This document shows, one piece after another, positions 18,771 through 27,242 of a stretch of 64,000 nucleotides of DNA. The notes under the pieces are model-generated. The model saw nothing but the letters and a program-made list of their open reading frames with translations. It was not told where the DNA came from and did not search any database. Source of the stretch: Brumimicrobium sp041655765 (GTDB taxonomy: Bacteria; Bacteroidota; Bacteroidia; Flavobacteriales_D; Crocinitomicaceae); NCBI GenBank assembly GCA_041655765.1, contig JBBAEU010000010.1, positions 1 through 64,000 of the forward strand, in the 5' to 3' direction. Made by a program: the position numbers and the translations under genes. The stretch's first letter is position 1. The number at the start of each line of letters is the position of its first letter.

Positions 18771-20771
18771 ATGGCAATAGATTCAAAAATACCGGCAGGT
18801 CCACTAAAAGACAAATGGACAAATCATAAAAATAATATTCGATTAGTTAACCCCGCAAACAAACGTAATATTGATATTATCGTAGTAGGGACTGGATTAG
18901 CTGGTGGGTCAGCTGCTGCAACCTTGGCTGAGCTTGGATATAATGTAAAAGCATTTTGTTTCCAAGACTCACCCCGTCGTGCACATTCCATTGCAGCGCA
19001 AGGAGGAATTAACGCAGCGAAAAATTACCAAGGTGACGGGGATTCAATTTACCGTCTTTTTTATGATACCGTAAAAGGAGGAGATTATCGTTCGAGAGAA
19101 GCAAACTCTTGGCGTTTAGCAGAGCTTTCTGCAAATATTATCGATCAATGTGTTGCACAAGGCGTTCCTTTTGCACGTGAATATGGTGGGTTGTTATCAA
19201 ACCGTTCTTTTGGTGGTGTATTGGTTTCTCGTACTTTCTATGCAAAAGGTCAAACAGGACAACAGTTGTTGTTAGGTGCTTATTCAGCAATGAACAGACA
19301 AATTTCACGTGGGAAAATTACCATGTACAATCGCCATGAGATGCTAGACTTAGTGATTGTTGAAGGAAAAGCAAGAGGAATTATAACACGCGATTTAATT
19401 ACAGGTAAAATTGAAAGATTCAGTGCCCACGCAGTAGTTATTGGTTCTGGAGGATATGGAAATGTTTTCTATCTATCAACAAACGCAATGGGAAGCAATG
19501 GCTCTGCTGCTTGGAAAATCCATAAAAAAGGTGCTTATTTTGCAAACCTTTGTTATACTCAAATTCATCCTACTTGTATTCCAGTTTCAGGAGAATATCA
19601 GTCTAAATTAACATTAATGTCTGAATCTCTACGAAATGATGGACGTATCTGGGTTCCTAAAAAAATAGAGGATGCAGAGGCAATCCGAAAAGGAACGTTA
19701 AAACCAACACAGATTGCTGAGGAAGATAGAGATTATTATTTAGAACGTCGTTATCCGTCGTTTGGAAACTTAGTTCCTCGTGATGTCGCTTCACGTGGAG
19801 CAAAAGAACGTTGCGATGCTGGATATGGTGTAAATGCAACAGGACAAGCTGTATATTTAGATTTTGCCAGTGCAATTAACCGCTACGGGAAAGAACAAGC
19901 TCACATTCATGGGTTGGATGAAAATGACAAAGAACTAGTTACCAAATTAGGAAAGGAAATTATTGCTTCTAAATATGGTAACTTATTCCAAATGTATGAG
20001 AAAATTGTTGACCAAAATCCGTATGAAACACCGATGATGATTTATCCTGCTGTTCACTATACAATGGGTGGAATATGGGTAGATTATAACTTAATGTCAA
20101 CCATTCCTGGATGCTACGTGATTGGAGAGGCAAACTTCTCTGACCACGGAGCAAATAGATTAGGTGCTTCGGCATTAATGCAAGGTTTGGCTGATGGATA
20201 TTTTGTTTTACCTTACACAATTGGGGATTATTTGGCAGACGAAATTCGTACAGGTCCAATCCCTACAAACAGTCCTGAGTTTGATCAAGCAGAATCTGAT
20301 GTTCTCGATAGATTAAACAAACTTGTAAATAACAACGGATCACATTCTGTGGATTATTTCCATAAAAAATTAGGACATATCATGTGGAACAAATGTGGAA
20401 TGGCGCGTAACGAGGCAGACCTAAAATCGGCGATTCAAGAAATTCGTGAATTACGTGAGGAATTTTGGAAAGATGTGCGTGTTCCCGGAGAGGTTATGGA
20501 ATACAATGAAGAGCTTGCAAAAGCAGGTCGTGTAGCAGACTTTTTAGAATTGGCTGAAACATTTGCTGTGGACGCACTTCATCGTTCTGAATCTTGTGGT
20601 GGACATTTCCGTGTAGAATCTCAAACAGATGAGGGAGAAGCATTAAGGGATGATGATAACTTCAAATATGTTGCTATGTGGGAATATACAGGAAATCCTG
20701 GTGAACCTATATTACATAAAGAAGACCTTGTTTACGAAGAAATTGAATTAAAACAAAGAAGTTATAAATAA
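18771..20771 (+). CDS. sdhA: succinate dehydrogenase/fumarate reductase flavoprotein subunit
   Basis: A 666-residue FAD subunit, typical of the longer Bacteroidota SdhA form. VVGTGLAGGSAAA near residue 40 binds FAD; RRAHSIAAQGGINAA contains the His (about residue 72) that normally carries the covalent FAD. IHPTCIPVSG, HYTMGGIWVDYN and GEANFSDHGANRLGASALMQ are the conserved substrate and FAD segments. It oxidises succinate to fumarate in the citric acid cycle. Confidence 0.97.
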   Translation: MAIDSKIPAGPLKDKWTNHKNNIRLVNPANKRNIDIIVVGTGLAGGSAAATLAELGYNVKAFCFQDSPRRAHSIAAQGGINAAKNYQGDGDSIYRLFYDTVKGGDYRSREANSWRLAELSANIIDQCVAQGVPFAREYGGLLSNRSFGGVLVSRTFYAKGQTGQQLLLGAYSAMNRQISRGKITMYNRHEMLDLVIVEGKARGIITRDLITGKIERFSAHAVVIGSGGYGNVFYLSTNAMGSNGSAAWKIHKKGAYFANLCYTQIHPTCIPVSGEYQSKLTLMSESLRNDGRIWVPKKIEDAEAIRKGTLKPTQIAEEDRDYYLERRYPSFGNLVPRDVASRGAKERCDAGYGVNATGQAVYLDFASAINRYGKEQAHIHGLDENDKELVTKLGKEIIASKYGNLFQMYEKIVDQNPYETPMMIYPAVHYTMGGIWVDYNLMSTIPGCYVIGEANFSDHGANRLGASALMQGLADGYFVLPYTIGDYLADEIRTGPIPTNSPEFDQAESDVLDRLNKLVNNNGSHSVDYFHKKLGHIMWNKCGMARNEADLKSAIQEIRELREEFWKDVRVPGEVMEYNEELAKAGRVADFLELAETFAVDALHRSESCGGHFRVESQTDEGEALRDDDNFKYVAMWEYTGNPGEPILHKEDLVYEEIELKQRSYK

Positions 20772-20817
20772 TTAAATGGATAGCCTTTGCTATTCTTAAA
20801 CTTAAAAATAGATTGTT

Positions 20818-21570
20818 ATGGATTTAACATTAAAAATATGGAGACAAAAAAATGTAGATACGAAAGGAAAAATCGTAGATTATAAAATTTCTGGTGTCTC
20901 CCCAGATCAGTCTTTTCTTGAAATGTTAGACGTTTTAAATGAAAACTTAATTAATGCAGGGGATGAACCAGTAGCTTTTGATCACGATTGTAGAGAGGGA
21001 ATTTGCGGTATGTGTTCTTTACAAATTAATGGAGAGCCCCACGGACCGGATAAAGGGATTACTACTTGCCAATTACACATGAGAAGATTTAAAGATGGCG
21101 ATACAATCTATATTGAACCGTTTAGAGCAAAAGCGTTTCCTGTAGTTAAAGACTTAGTTGTTGACAGAAGTTCTTTTGACAGAATCCAACAAGCCGGGGC
21201 TTATATTTCTGTAAATACTTCTGGTAATACACAAGATGCAAATGCTATTCCCATAGAAAAGGAAGCGGCGGATATTGCTTTTGACAATGCTACGTGTATT
21301 GGATGTGGTGCTTGTGTTGCAGCTTGTAAAAATGCTTCTGCAATGTTATTTGTATCTGCAAAAGTTTCTCAATTTGCCTTGCTACCACAAGGAAAGGTTG
21401 AGGCAAAACAACGTGTTCAAGATATGGTGAACCAAATGGACATTGAAGGATTTGGAAACTGTACCAACACAGGTGCTTGTGAGGCTGAATGTCCAAAAGG
21501 AATTTCTTTAGAAAGTATCGCTCGATTAAACAGAGAATACGGAAAAGCAAAATTGGCAACTGGAAAATAG
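20818..21570 (+). CDS. sdhB: succinate dehydrogenase iron-sulfur subunit
   Basis: A 250-residue iron-sulfur protein. The N-terminal ferredoxin domain binds a 2Fe-2S cluster through CREGICGMC and the later Cys in TTCQLH. The C-terminal half has CIGCGACVAACKNAS and CTNTGACEAECPKGI for the 4Fe-4S and 3Fe-4S clusters. It carries electrons from SdhA to the quinone site at SdhC. Last gene of sdhCAB. Confidence 0.97.
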   Translation: MDLTLKIWRQKNVDTKGKIVDYKISGVSPDQSFLEMLDVLNENLINAGDEPVAFDHDCREGICGMCSLQINGEPHGPDKGITTCQLHMRRFKDGDTIYIEPFRAKAFPVVKDLVVDRSSFDRIQQAGAYISVNTSGNTQDANAIPIEKEAADIAFDNATCIGCGACVAACKNASAMLFVSAKVSQFALLPQGKVEAKQRVQDMVNQMDIEGFGNCTNTGACEAECPKGISLESIARLNREYGKAKLATGK

Positions 21571-21734
21571 AGGTTTAGCTTCCCAATAATTTCTGTGAAT
21601 TATTTATGGAGGTAAAATAAAATTGTTTCACTTTTTAATATCAGTGCTGGGTACAAGCCTTAGATTCGGTTTTTGTATTAGACAATAATTTTATATGAAC
21701 CTTGATATGTTGTTGATTATTAACCTTTTAAAAA

Positions 21735-23234
21735 TTGAAAACAAACAAATTTCAAAACCACAACACAGTAACTTTGATAAAAAAATTATTGCCCTATTTT
21801 AAGTATTTATTACTGGCGATTCTGATCTATTTACCTCTTTTTGAGTTTTTAGATTCTCTTACTATCCAAATTTGGGACGAAGCAAGGCTTGCTATAAATG
21901 CTTATGAAATGCTTAATAATGGTAATTTTATCGTTACTTATTTCGAGGGAGAGCCAGATATGTGGAATACAAAACCACCATTGTTGATTTGGTTTCAAGT
22001 GCTTTTTATGAAAATTTTGGGTGTTAATGAATTAGCAGTTCGTTTGCCATCCGCAATTGCAGCTCTTTTTACTTGTATTACATTACTTGTTTTCTCACTT
22101 AAATATTTTAAAAGATTTTGGTTTGGATTTATTGTCGTATTCATATTAGTAACTTCCTCTGGATATGTTAACATACATGCTTCTAGAACCGGAGATTACG
22201 ATGCCCTGCTTACTTTATTTACAACTTTAAGCGGATTGCTGTTTTTTTCTTTTTGTGAGAAGAAAAATATTAAATACTTATATCTTTTTTTCCTGTTTAC
22301 CGCATTGGCTGTCTTAACCAAAAGCGTCACAGGACTCATGTTTTTACCAGCCATCTTTATTTACAGTATTATCCGGAAACAGGTGGTTCCACTATTAAAG
22401 GAGAAACATTTTTACTTTGGATTGCTTTCATTTCTTGTAATAGTTTTTGGCTATTATCTGACAAGAGAAGCCGTTAATCCCGGATACATTTCGGCAGTTA
22501 TAGAAAATGAATTAGGAGGGAGGTATTTACATGTTCTGGAAGACCACGATCATAGCTTTAGTTTTTATTTTAATAATTTTATTGATTATAGGTTAACCCC
22601 ATGGCACCTTTTGGTTCCTTGTGGATTATTAATTGGTTTTTTAATTAAAAACAAAAAGATGAATCGGTTAACTTTGTTCTCCTTTTTAATGGTAAGTACT
22701 TTCTTTTTAGTAATTTCTAATTCTCAAACCAAACTAGAATGGTATGATGTTCCGCTCTACCCTTTCTTAGCTATCATAATTACCAATTTCATATATTACA
22801 TATTTGACTTATTAAGAAATTTAAAACCCATCAATAAAAGTCTTAGAATAAATGTAACACCTTTTCTTTTTCTTTTTCTCATTGGAATTATGCCTTATCT
22901 AAAAATTTTAGATAAAACCTATAACCCTAACAGAGATAAAGATTTTTATGAAATGAGTTATTTCCTCAAAGATGCTGTTAAAGGTAAATACAACCTTAAC
23001 AATCAATATTTGCTTTATGACGGATACAATGCTCACAAACTGTTTTATTTAAATATTTTAAATGATAAAGGAACTCAAATTTCGTTTAAGAATTGGGAAA
23101 ACTTAAATCCTTCAGATATTGCTATTGCATCCCAAAATCATATAAAACAATATGTAGAAGAACACTATGAGCATGATGTAATTCACACCGAAGAAAATAT
23201 AATAACATATAAAATATATGAAAAAAAGCAATAA
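21735..23234 (+). CDS. GT39/ArnT-like membrane glycosyltransferase
   Basis: A 499-residue polytopic membrane protein of the PMT/ArnT glycosyltransferase fold. The first periplasmic loop has the expected acidic site in IWDEARLAINAYEM, then DMWNTKPPLLIWF and NELAVRLPSAIAAL; about ten to twelve membrane helices follow and a short soluble tail. Such enzymes move a sugar from an undecaprenyl-phosphate donor to lipid A, glycan or protein in the periplasm. The start is a TTG: an in-frame TAA lies two codons upstream and no ATG occurs before the catalytic loop. The next gene overlaps its end by 17 bp. Confidence 0.85.
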   Translation: MKTNKFQNHNTVTLIKKLLPYFKYLLLAILIYLPLFEFLDSLTIQIWDEARLAINAYEMLNNGNFIVTYFEGEPDMWNTKPPLLIWFQVLFMKILGVNELAVRLPSAIAALFTCITLLVFSLKYFKRFWFGFIVVFILVTSSGYVNIHASRTGDYDALLTLFTTLSGLLFFSFCEKKNIKYLYLFFLFTALAVLTKSVTGLMFLPAIFIYSIIRKQVVPLLKEKHFYFGLLSFLVIVFGYYLTREAVNPGYISAVIENELGGRYLHVLEDHDHSFSFYFNNFIDYRLTPWHLLVPCGLLIGFLIKNKKMNRLTLFSFLMVSTFFLVISNSQTKLEWYDVPLYPFLAIIITNFIYYIFDLLRNLKPINKSLRINVTPFLFLFLIGIMPYLKILDKTYNPNRDKDFYEMSYFLKDAVKGKYNLNNQYLLYDGYNAHKLFYLNILNDKGTQISFKNWENLNPSDIAIASQNHIKQYVEEHYEHDVIHTEENIITYKIYEKKQ

Positions 23235-24189
23235 CGATATAGAAATCTCTGTAGTTGTTCCAATTTATAATGAAGAAAAAATTATTCCAGAATTATATAG
23301 CCGACTTCAAAAAAGCATATCTCAAATTTCCAATAATTATGAACTCATTTTTATAAACGATGGTAGTAAAGATTATTCCCTACTGGAATTATTGAAATTA
23401 TCTGATCAAGATTCAAGAGTTTTCTATATTAATTTTAGTAGAAATTTTGGTCATCAAATTGCAGTTTCAGCCGGTTTAGATACTGCCAATGGCAAAGCTG
23501 TTGTAATTATTGATGGAGATTTACAAGACCCTCCCGAATTAATCATCGATTTATATGCTAAATACAAAGAAGGATATGAAGTGGTTTATGCCAAACGAAA
23601 ATCAAGAAAAGGGGAAAGTGTCTTTAAAAAATTAACAGCCAAACTATTTTACCGTACCTTGAAAAGAATTACGGATATTGACATACCTTTAGATACGGGA
23701 GATTTTAGGCTTATTGATAAAAAGGTGGTGAATTATCTCAATCAAATGCCAGAACAAAATAAATTTTTACGAGGACAAATAGCATGGTTGGGCTTTAAAC
23801 AAACCGAAGTGCTGTTCAATAGAGATGAACGAAAACATGGAAAAACAGGCTATTCTATTGGTAAAATGTTACGGTTTGCAATGGATGGCATTACTAGCTT
23901 TTCTGACAAGCCACTACAATTGGTAACTAAAATAGGTTTTACTATTTCTTTTGTATCATTTATCATTATTCTATACGCTATTTATTCCCACTTTATTTTA
24001 GATAGAACCATAACCGGTTGGACCTCCCTTATCATCAGTTCTATGTTTATTGGCGGGGTTCAATTAATTTCTATTGGAGTGATAGGGGAATACATTAGCA
24101 GAATTAATAAAAATGTAATGAATCGACCCTTGTATATCATTGAAAGCACCAATTGTACAGAAAAATCTAAAAATGAAGATTTAGCTTAA
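23218..24189 (+). CDS. GT2 polyprenyl-phosphate glycosyltransferase (GtrB/DPM type)
   Basis: A 323-residue family 2 glycosyltransferase with SVVPIYNEEKIIPEL, NDGSKD and DGDLQDPPE (nucleotide-sugar and metal binding), DTGDFRLIDKKV, and two membrane helices near the C-terminus (about residues 235-300), the layout of GtrB/DpmA enzymes. It should transfer a sugar from a nucleotide donor to undecaprenyl phosphate. The 17-bp overlap with the GT39 gene points to a paired function: this enzyme makes the lipid-linked sugar that the GT39 protein uses. The stop codon shares bases with the stop of the converging aminotransferase gene. Confidence 0.9.
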   Translation: MKKSNNDIEISVVVPIYNEEKIIPELYSRLQKSISQISNNYELIFINDGSKDYSLLELLKLSDQDSRVFYINFSRNFGHQIAVSAGLDTANGKAVVIIDGDLQDPPELIIDLYAKYKEGYEVVYAKRKSRKGESVFKKLTAKLFYRTLKRITDIDIPLDTGDFRLIDKKVVNYLNQMPEQNKFLRGQIAWLGFKQTEVLFNRDERKHGKTGYSIGKMLRFAMDGITSFSDKPLQLVTKIGFTISFVSFIIILYAIYSHFILDRTITGWTSLIISSMFIGGVQLISIGVIGEYISRINKNVMNRPLYIIESTNCTEKSKNEDLA

Positions 24190-25466
24190 GAAAGTTTACC
24201 CATAGCCTCTCTTAAATTAGAAATAACCACAGGAATATCTTCCATTGAGCACGTTCCAACAGACAATCTGTACCAAGTTGAATCCCTGGATGTTCCAAAA
24301 GCATAAAAAGGCACAACCGCCAACTTTCCCTCATTTAAGATATAACTTGTAATGTCTTCCGTTGTTTCGATTGTTTTTCCTTCTGGCGTAATTCTCCCTT
24401 TTAAATCAAATTTAATTGTTAGATAAATGGCTGCTTGTGGAGAAATGGCATCGACAGAAAAACCTTCTGATTTTAATGTTTGAATTCCATCATACAAACC
24501 TTTTAATCGATTATAAATACGGCTTCTTTGGCCATCAATAAAATCTATGTATTTATTTCCATCATTTAAAAAGTTAGCAAATGCTGTTTGCTCCGCTTTG
24601 GGTGCCCAAGCTCCAATGTGAGAGTTAATTGATTTGACCTTGTCCATTACCTCTTTCGGACCAAATCCCCAACCAACACGTACACCCGTAGAAGATAAAG
24701 ATTTAGATAAACCATCGATAAAAAGTGTATATTTTTTCATTTCTGGTCGTAAAACAACAGGGTTATGGTGTTCAACTCCATTCATAGTTAACTCCCAATA
24801 AATCTGATCAAATAATAAATAAACAGGTTTCCTTTCATCTCTCCGTTTTTTATTTTCTTCCAAGATTAAATCACAAATTTCTTCCAAACCTTCTTTTGTA
24901 AATACAGTTCCAGTAGGATTTTGAGGAGAACACAAGGCAATCAACGAAGCATCTGCTATTGCGGGACGAATATCTTCTGCTGAAGGCATAAAGTTATTTT
25001 TTGGATGACCCTCAACAACATATGACTTAGCTCGGTGAAGGTAAGAGTAATGGTTATTATTCCACGAAGGAACAGTATAAACAACAGTATCTCCTGGGTC
25101 AACGATGGCGGAATAAACACTATAAATAATTGGCCTTGCTCCTCCCATTACAACAATCTCTTCTGGAGAATAATTTATCTTTCCCCTGGTTTTTAACAAT
25201 TTTGAAACTGCATTTCTTAGTTCAAGTATTCCATTTGCAGGAGGATAATTGGTTTGATTCTGGCGATATGCCTTAATTATTTCCTCTTCAAAACCTTTTG
25301 GAATGGGAAACTGCTCAGGATTGAAGTCACCAATTGTGAAGTTGTATATCTTTTGACCTTTTTCAATAAGACTTTTAACTTCTGCGGCAAGTTTAATGAT
25401 TTCTGACCCGATTATATTCTCAGCCAATTGAGAAACTCTTGTTGTTTCAGTTTTACTATTCTCCAT
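24186..25466 (-). CDS. PLP-dependent class I aminotransferase
   Basis: A 426-residue fold-type I aminotransferase related to aspartate aminotransferases. NFTIGDFNPEQFPIP and YPPANGILELRNAV form the N-terminal part; SPQNPTGTVFTKEGL, LFDQIYWEL and the PLP Lys in DGLSKSLSSTGVRVGW form the core; WYRLSVG carries the substrate-binding Arg. The exact amino-acid substrate is open. I chose the ATG at 25466, because a -7 element at 25483-25490 lies between it and the only upstream in-frame start at 25499. Confidence 0.9.
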   Translation of the reverse strand: MENSKTETTRVSQLAENIIGSEIIKLAAEVKSLIEKGQKIYNFTIGDFNPEQFPIPKGFEEEIIKAYRQNQTNYPPANGILELRNAVSKLLKTRGKINYSPEEIVVMGGARPIIYSVYSAIVDPGDTVVYTVPSWNNNHYSYLHRAKSYVVEGHPKNNFMPSAEDIRPAIADASLIALCSPQNPTGTVFTKEGLEEICDLILEENKKRRDERKPVYLLFDQIYWELTMNGVEHHNPVVLRPEMKKYTLFIDGLSKSLSSTGVRVGWGFGPKEVMDKVKSINSHIGAWAPKAEQTAFANFLNDGNKYIDFIDGQRSRIYNRLKGLYDGIQTLKSEGFSVDAISPQAAIYLTIKFDLKGRITPEGKTIETTEDITSYILNEGKLAVVPFYAFGTSRDSTWYRLSVGTCSMEDIPVVISNLREAMGKLS

Positions 25467-25482
25467 GGGAAAAGATTTTTTG

Positions 25483-25490
25483 CAAAAGTA
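25483..25490 (-). promoter_or_regulatory. Aminotransferase promoter, -7 element
   Basis: On the minus strand TACTTTTG, a full match to TAnnTTTG, 16 nt before the chosen start codon at 25466. It makes the gene independent of the upstream terminated unit at 25628-25717. Confidence 0.5.
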
Positions 25491-25619
25491 ATAAAACAAA
25501 ACCCTGATTTAAAGATGCCCCTCAATATTTATCCACAAACACGCCGACTTAGTATGAGCGGTAAATTTTATATGTGAATCGTTTCGATGAAAAAGTGTAT
25601 GATTTGGAAAAATAAGGGG

Positions 25620-25706
25620 TATAAAAAATTAAAGATGGCAACGGGCGTTGCCATCTTTAATAAACACTACTACTTATGAAACCTAACATTGCTATGAAAT
25701 ATAGCA
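25620..25706 (-). ncRNA. Candidate small RNA or attenuated leader (about 80 nt)
   Basis: On the minus strand a TAnnTTTG promoter (25710-25717) and a perfect terminator hairpin (25628-25661) enclose about 80 nt. The unit also holds a small 5' hairpin (TGCTAT/ATAGCA) and, in one frame, a 16-codon ORF reading MLYFIAMLGFISSSVY that stops just before the terminator. It could be an independent small RNA or a leader of the aminotransferase gene with a leader peptide. Because that gene has its own -7 element downstream of the terminator, a separate RNA is slightly favoured. No known RNA family is recognised. Confidence 0.4.
25628..25661 (-). terminator. Perfect hairpin terminator of a short minus-strand transcript
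   Basis: Two 16-nt arms are perfectly complementary with a 2-nt GG centre (a 4-nt loop in practice). On the minus strand the stem is followed by TTTTTTATA, so it is an intrinsic terminator in that direction; on the plus strand no T-run follows. It stands about 160 bp upstream of the aminotransferase start. Confidence 0.75.
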
Positions 25707-25709
25707 TTA

Positions 25710-25717
25710 CAAAGATA
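25710..25717 (-). promoter_or_regulatory. Promoter of the candidate small RNA
   Basis: On the minus strand TATCTTTG is a full match to TAnnTTTG. A TTTG at 25734-25737 could be the -33 element, with a slightly short spacer of 16 nt. Confidence 0.5.
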
Positions 25718-25884
25718 TGGCAATTTCTCGTTCCAAAAAAAATTTTTTACTTATTTTTTAAACAAAAACAACCCATTCTTGGATTCCTAACTTTAGTTTT
25801 TCGTTATATTAGGAAGAGCCTTTAAATTTACAGAGATTTTATAAAATCACATTTTGATTTATCGAATTATTATGAAAAAACCAT

Positions 25885-25910
25885 TAAATTTGAAAAAACC
25901 GTTAAATTTG
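25885..25910 (+). promoter_or_regulatory. Tandem duplicated -7 elements before yebC
   Basis: TAAATTTG occurs at 25885-25892 and again at 25903-25910, inside an 18-bp direct repeat. Both match TAnnTTTG and would start transcripts about 40 and 22 nt before the yebC ATG. The same repeat can be read as part of a 21-codon frame (25872-25937) whose TAA overlaps the yebC ATG by one base; see findings. Confidence 0.45.
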
Positions 25911-25936
25911 AACAGTAATTTTTATAATTTAATATA

Positions 25937-26659
25937 ATGGGAAGAGCATTTGAGGCGCGAAGAGCGTCAAAAGAGAAAAGATGGGGAATGATGTCAAGGG
26001 TTTTTCCAAAACTTTTGAAAGCAGTTACAATGGCGGCTAAAGAAGGAGGAACTGATCCCGATATGAATGCTACATTAAGAACTGCGATACAGAATGCCAA
26101 GGCACACAATGTTCCGAAAGACAATATTGACAGGGCCATTAAAAGGGCTGTGGCAAAAGATGCAGAAAATTATCAATTAATTGACTATGAAGGGAAAGCT
26201 CCGCATGGCGTTCTCGTTTACATTGAATGCGCAACAGACAATCCTACTCGAACAATTGCAAATGTCAAGTCTTATTTTAACAAAGCCGACGGCCAAGTCG
26301 TTCCAAATGGCTCCATTGAGTTTATGTTTGATAGAAAAGCGGTTTTTGAAATAAAAAAAGAAAACGCTGAAGCCCTTGATTTAGAAGAGCTTGAACTTGA
26401 ACTAATTGATGCTGGAGTAGAAAAAATAGAGAAAGACGAAGAGACGGATGGAATCGTTATTTATGGTAATTACACAAGTTTTGGTACATTACAAACAGCT
26501 TTAGAAGAGAAAAAAATCGACGTTCATACATCAAGTTTAAAACGATTTCCAACCTCATCCGTATCGCTTAATGAGGAGCAAATGGTAGAAATTGAAAAAT
26601 TACTGGATAAAATCGAAGAGGATGATGATATTCAACAAGTATTTACAAATATCGAATGA
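25937..26659 (+). CDS. yebC: YebC/PmpR family protein
   Basis: A 240-residue YebC-family protein of usual length. It shows the conserved N-terminus (MGRAFEARRASKEKRWG), GGTDPDMNATLRTAIQNAKA, MP-type segment NVPKDNIDRAIKRA, and YEGKAPHGVLVYIECATDN. The family has been described both as DNA-binding regulators (PmpR) and as ribosome-associated translation factors that relieve stalling. The cvpA gene starts 4 bp before the yebC stop, so the two are translationally coupled. Confidence 0.95.
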   Translation: MGRAFEARRASKEKRWGMMSRVFPKLLKAVTMAAKEGGTDPDMNATLRTAIQNAKAHNVPKDNIDRAIKRAVAKDAENYQLIDYEGKAPHGVLVYIECATDNPTRTIANVKSYFNKADGQVVPNGSIEFMFDRKAVFEIKKENAEALDLEELELELIDAGVEKIEKDEETDGIVIYGNYTSFGTLQTALEEKKIDVHTSSLKRFPTSSVSLNEEQMVEIEKLLDKIEEDDDIQQVFTNIE

Positions 26660-27174
26660 GTATAAGCTGGATTGATATCGTTATTATTATTCCACTAGCT
26701 TATGCAGCATGGAAAGGGTTTCAAAAAGGGCTTGTTGTTGAAATTTTTTCGCTTCTTGCCCTTTTGGTTGGGATTTACATCAGTGTGAATTTTTCCGATT
26801 GGACAGCAAACTGGCTAAGGGGTCAACTAGAAATTGAAGGAAAATATCTGCCAGTAGTTGCTTTTACAGTTACGTTTTTAGGTGTTGCTATCGGAATCTT
26901 CTTTTTGGGAAAATTAATCGAAAGCATGTTAAAAGCTTTGCAATTGAGTATGACAAACAAACTGTTGGGTTTGGTTTTTGGAACAATTAAAGTGTTGTAT
27001 GTCATATCAATCGTACTTGTTTTGATAGAAACTTATGATGAAAGGGGAAGTTTTGTTACAAAAGATTTAAAAGAGGAATCTCTTTTGTATGAGCCTCTTC
27101 AACAACTTTCTGTGGTTACCATTCCTGCCATGGAGGAAAGTACAATTTGGTTAAAGAATAATATTGATTTTTAA
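26656..27174 (+). CDS. CvpA family membrane protein
   Basis: A 172-residue inner-membrane protein with four predicted helices and the CvpA opening SWIDIVIIIPLAYAAWKGFQKGLV. Family members are linked to colicin V export and envelope stress in enterobacteria; the molecular role is not settled. It overlaps yebC by 4 bp (ATGA) and gldA begins 68 bp later with its own promoter. Confidence 0.88.
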   Translation: MSISWIDIVIIIPLAYAAWKGFQKGLVVEIFSLLALLVGIYISVNFSDWTANWLRGQLEIEGKYLPVVAFTVTFLGVAIGIFFLGKLIESMLKALQLSMTNKLLGLVFGTIKVLYVISIVLVLIETYDERGSFVTKDLKEESLLYEPLQQLSVVTIPAMEESTIWLKNNIDF

Positions 27175-27215
27175 TCTTTTAACACCAACAAGGTCTTAAA
27201 ACTTTTATAATCCTT

Positions 27216-27223
27216 TATCTTCG
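27216..27223 (+). promoter_or_regulatory. gldA promoter, -7 element
   Basis: TATCTTCG, one base from TAnnTTTG, 19 nt before the gldA ATG. Confidence 0.4.
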
Positions 27224-27242
27224 CCTAATAATTTTATAAATT

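Larger units (their letters stand above)
25467..25936. other. Gene-free divergent intergenic region (470 bp)
   Basis: The only stretch over 300 bp without a recognised protein gene. From left to right it holds the aminotransferase promoter, the terminator and promoter of a short minus-strand unit, a very AT-rich block with no signal I can name (about 25740-25860), and two copies of an 18-bp repeat carrying -7 elements before yebC. A 49-codon plus-strand frame (25676-25825) crosses it but is probably chance. Confidence 0.6.

Noticed and set aside
25676..25825. A 49-codon plus-strand frame (MKPNIAMKYS...) in the large intergenic gap
   Set aside because: It lies antisense to the promoter and start of the terminated minus-strand unit, no -7 element precedes it on the plus strand, and its later part is low-complexity AT-rich sequence.
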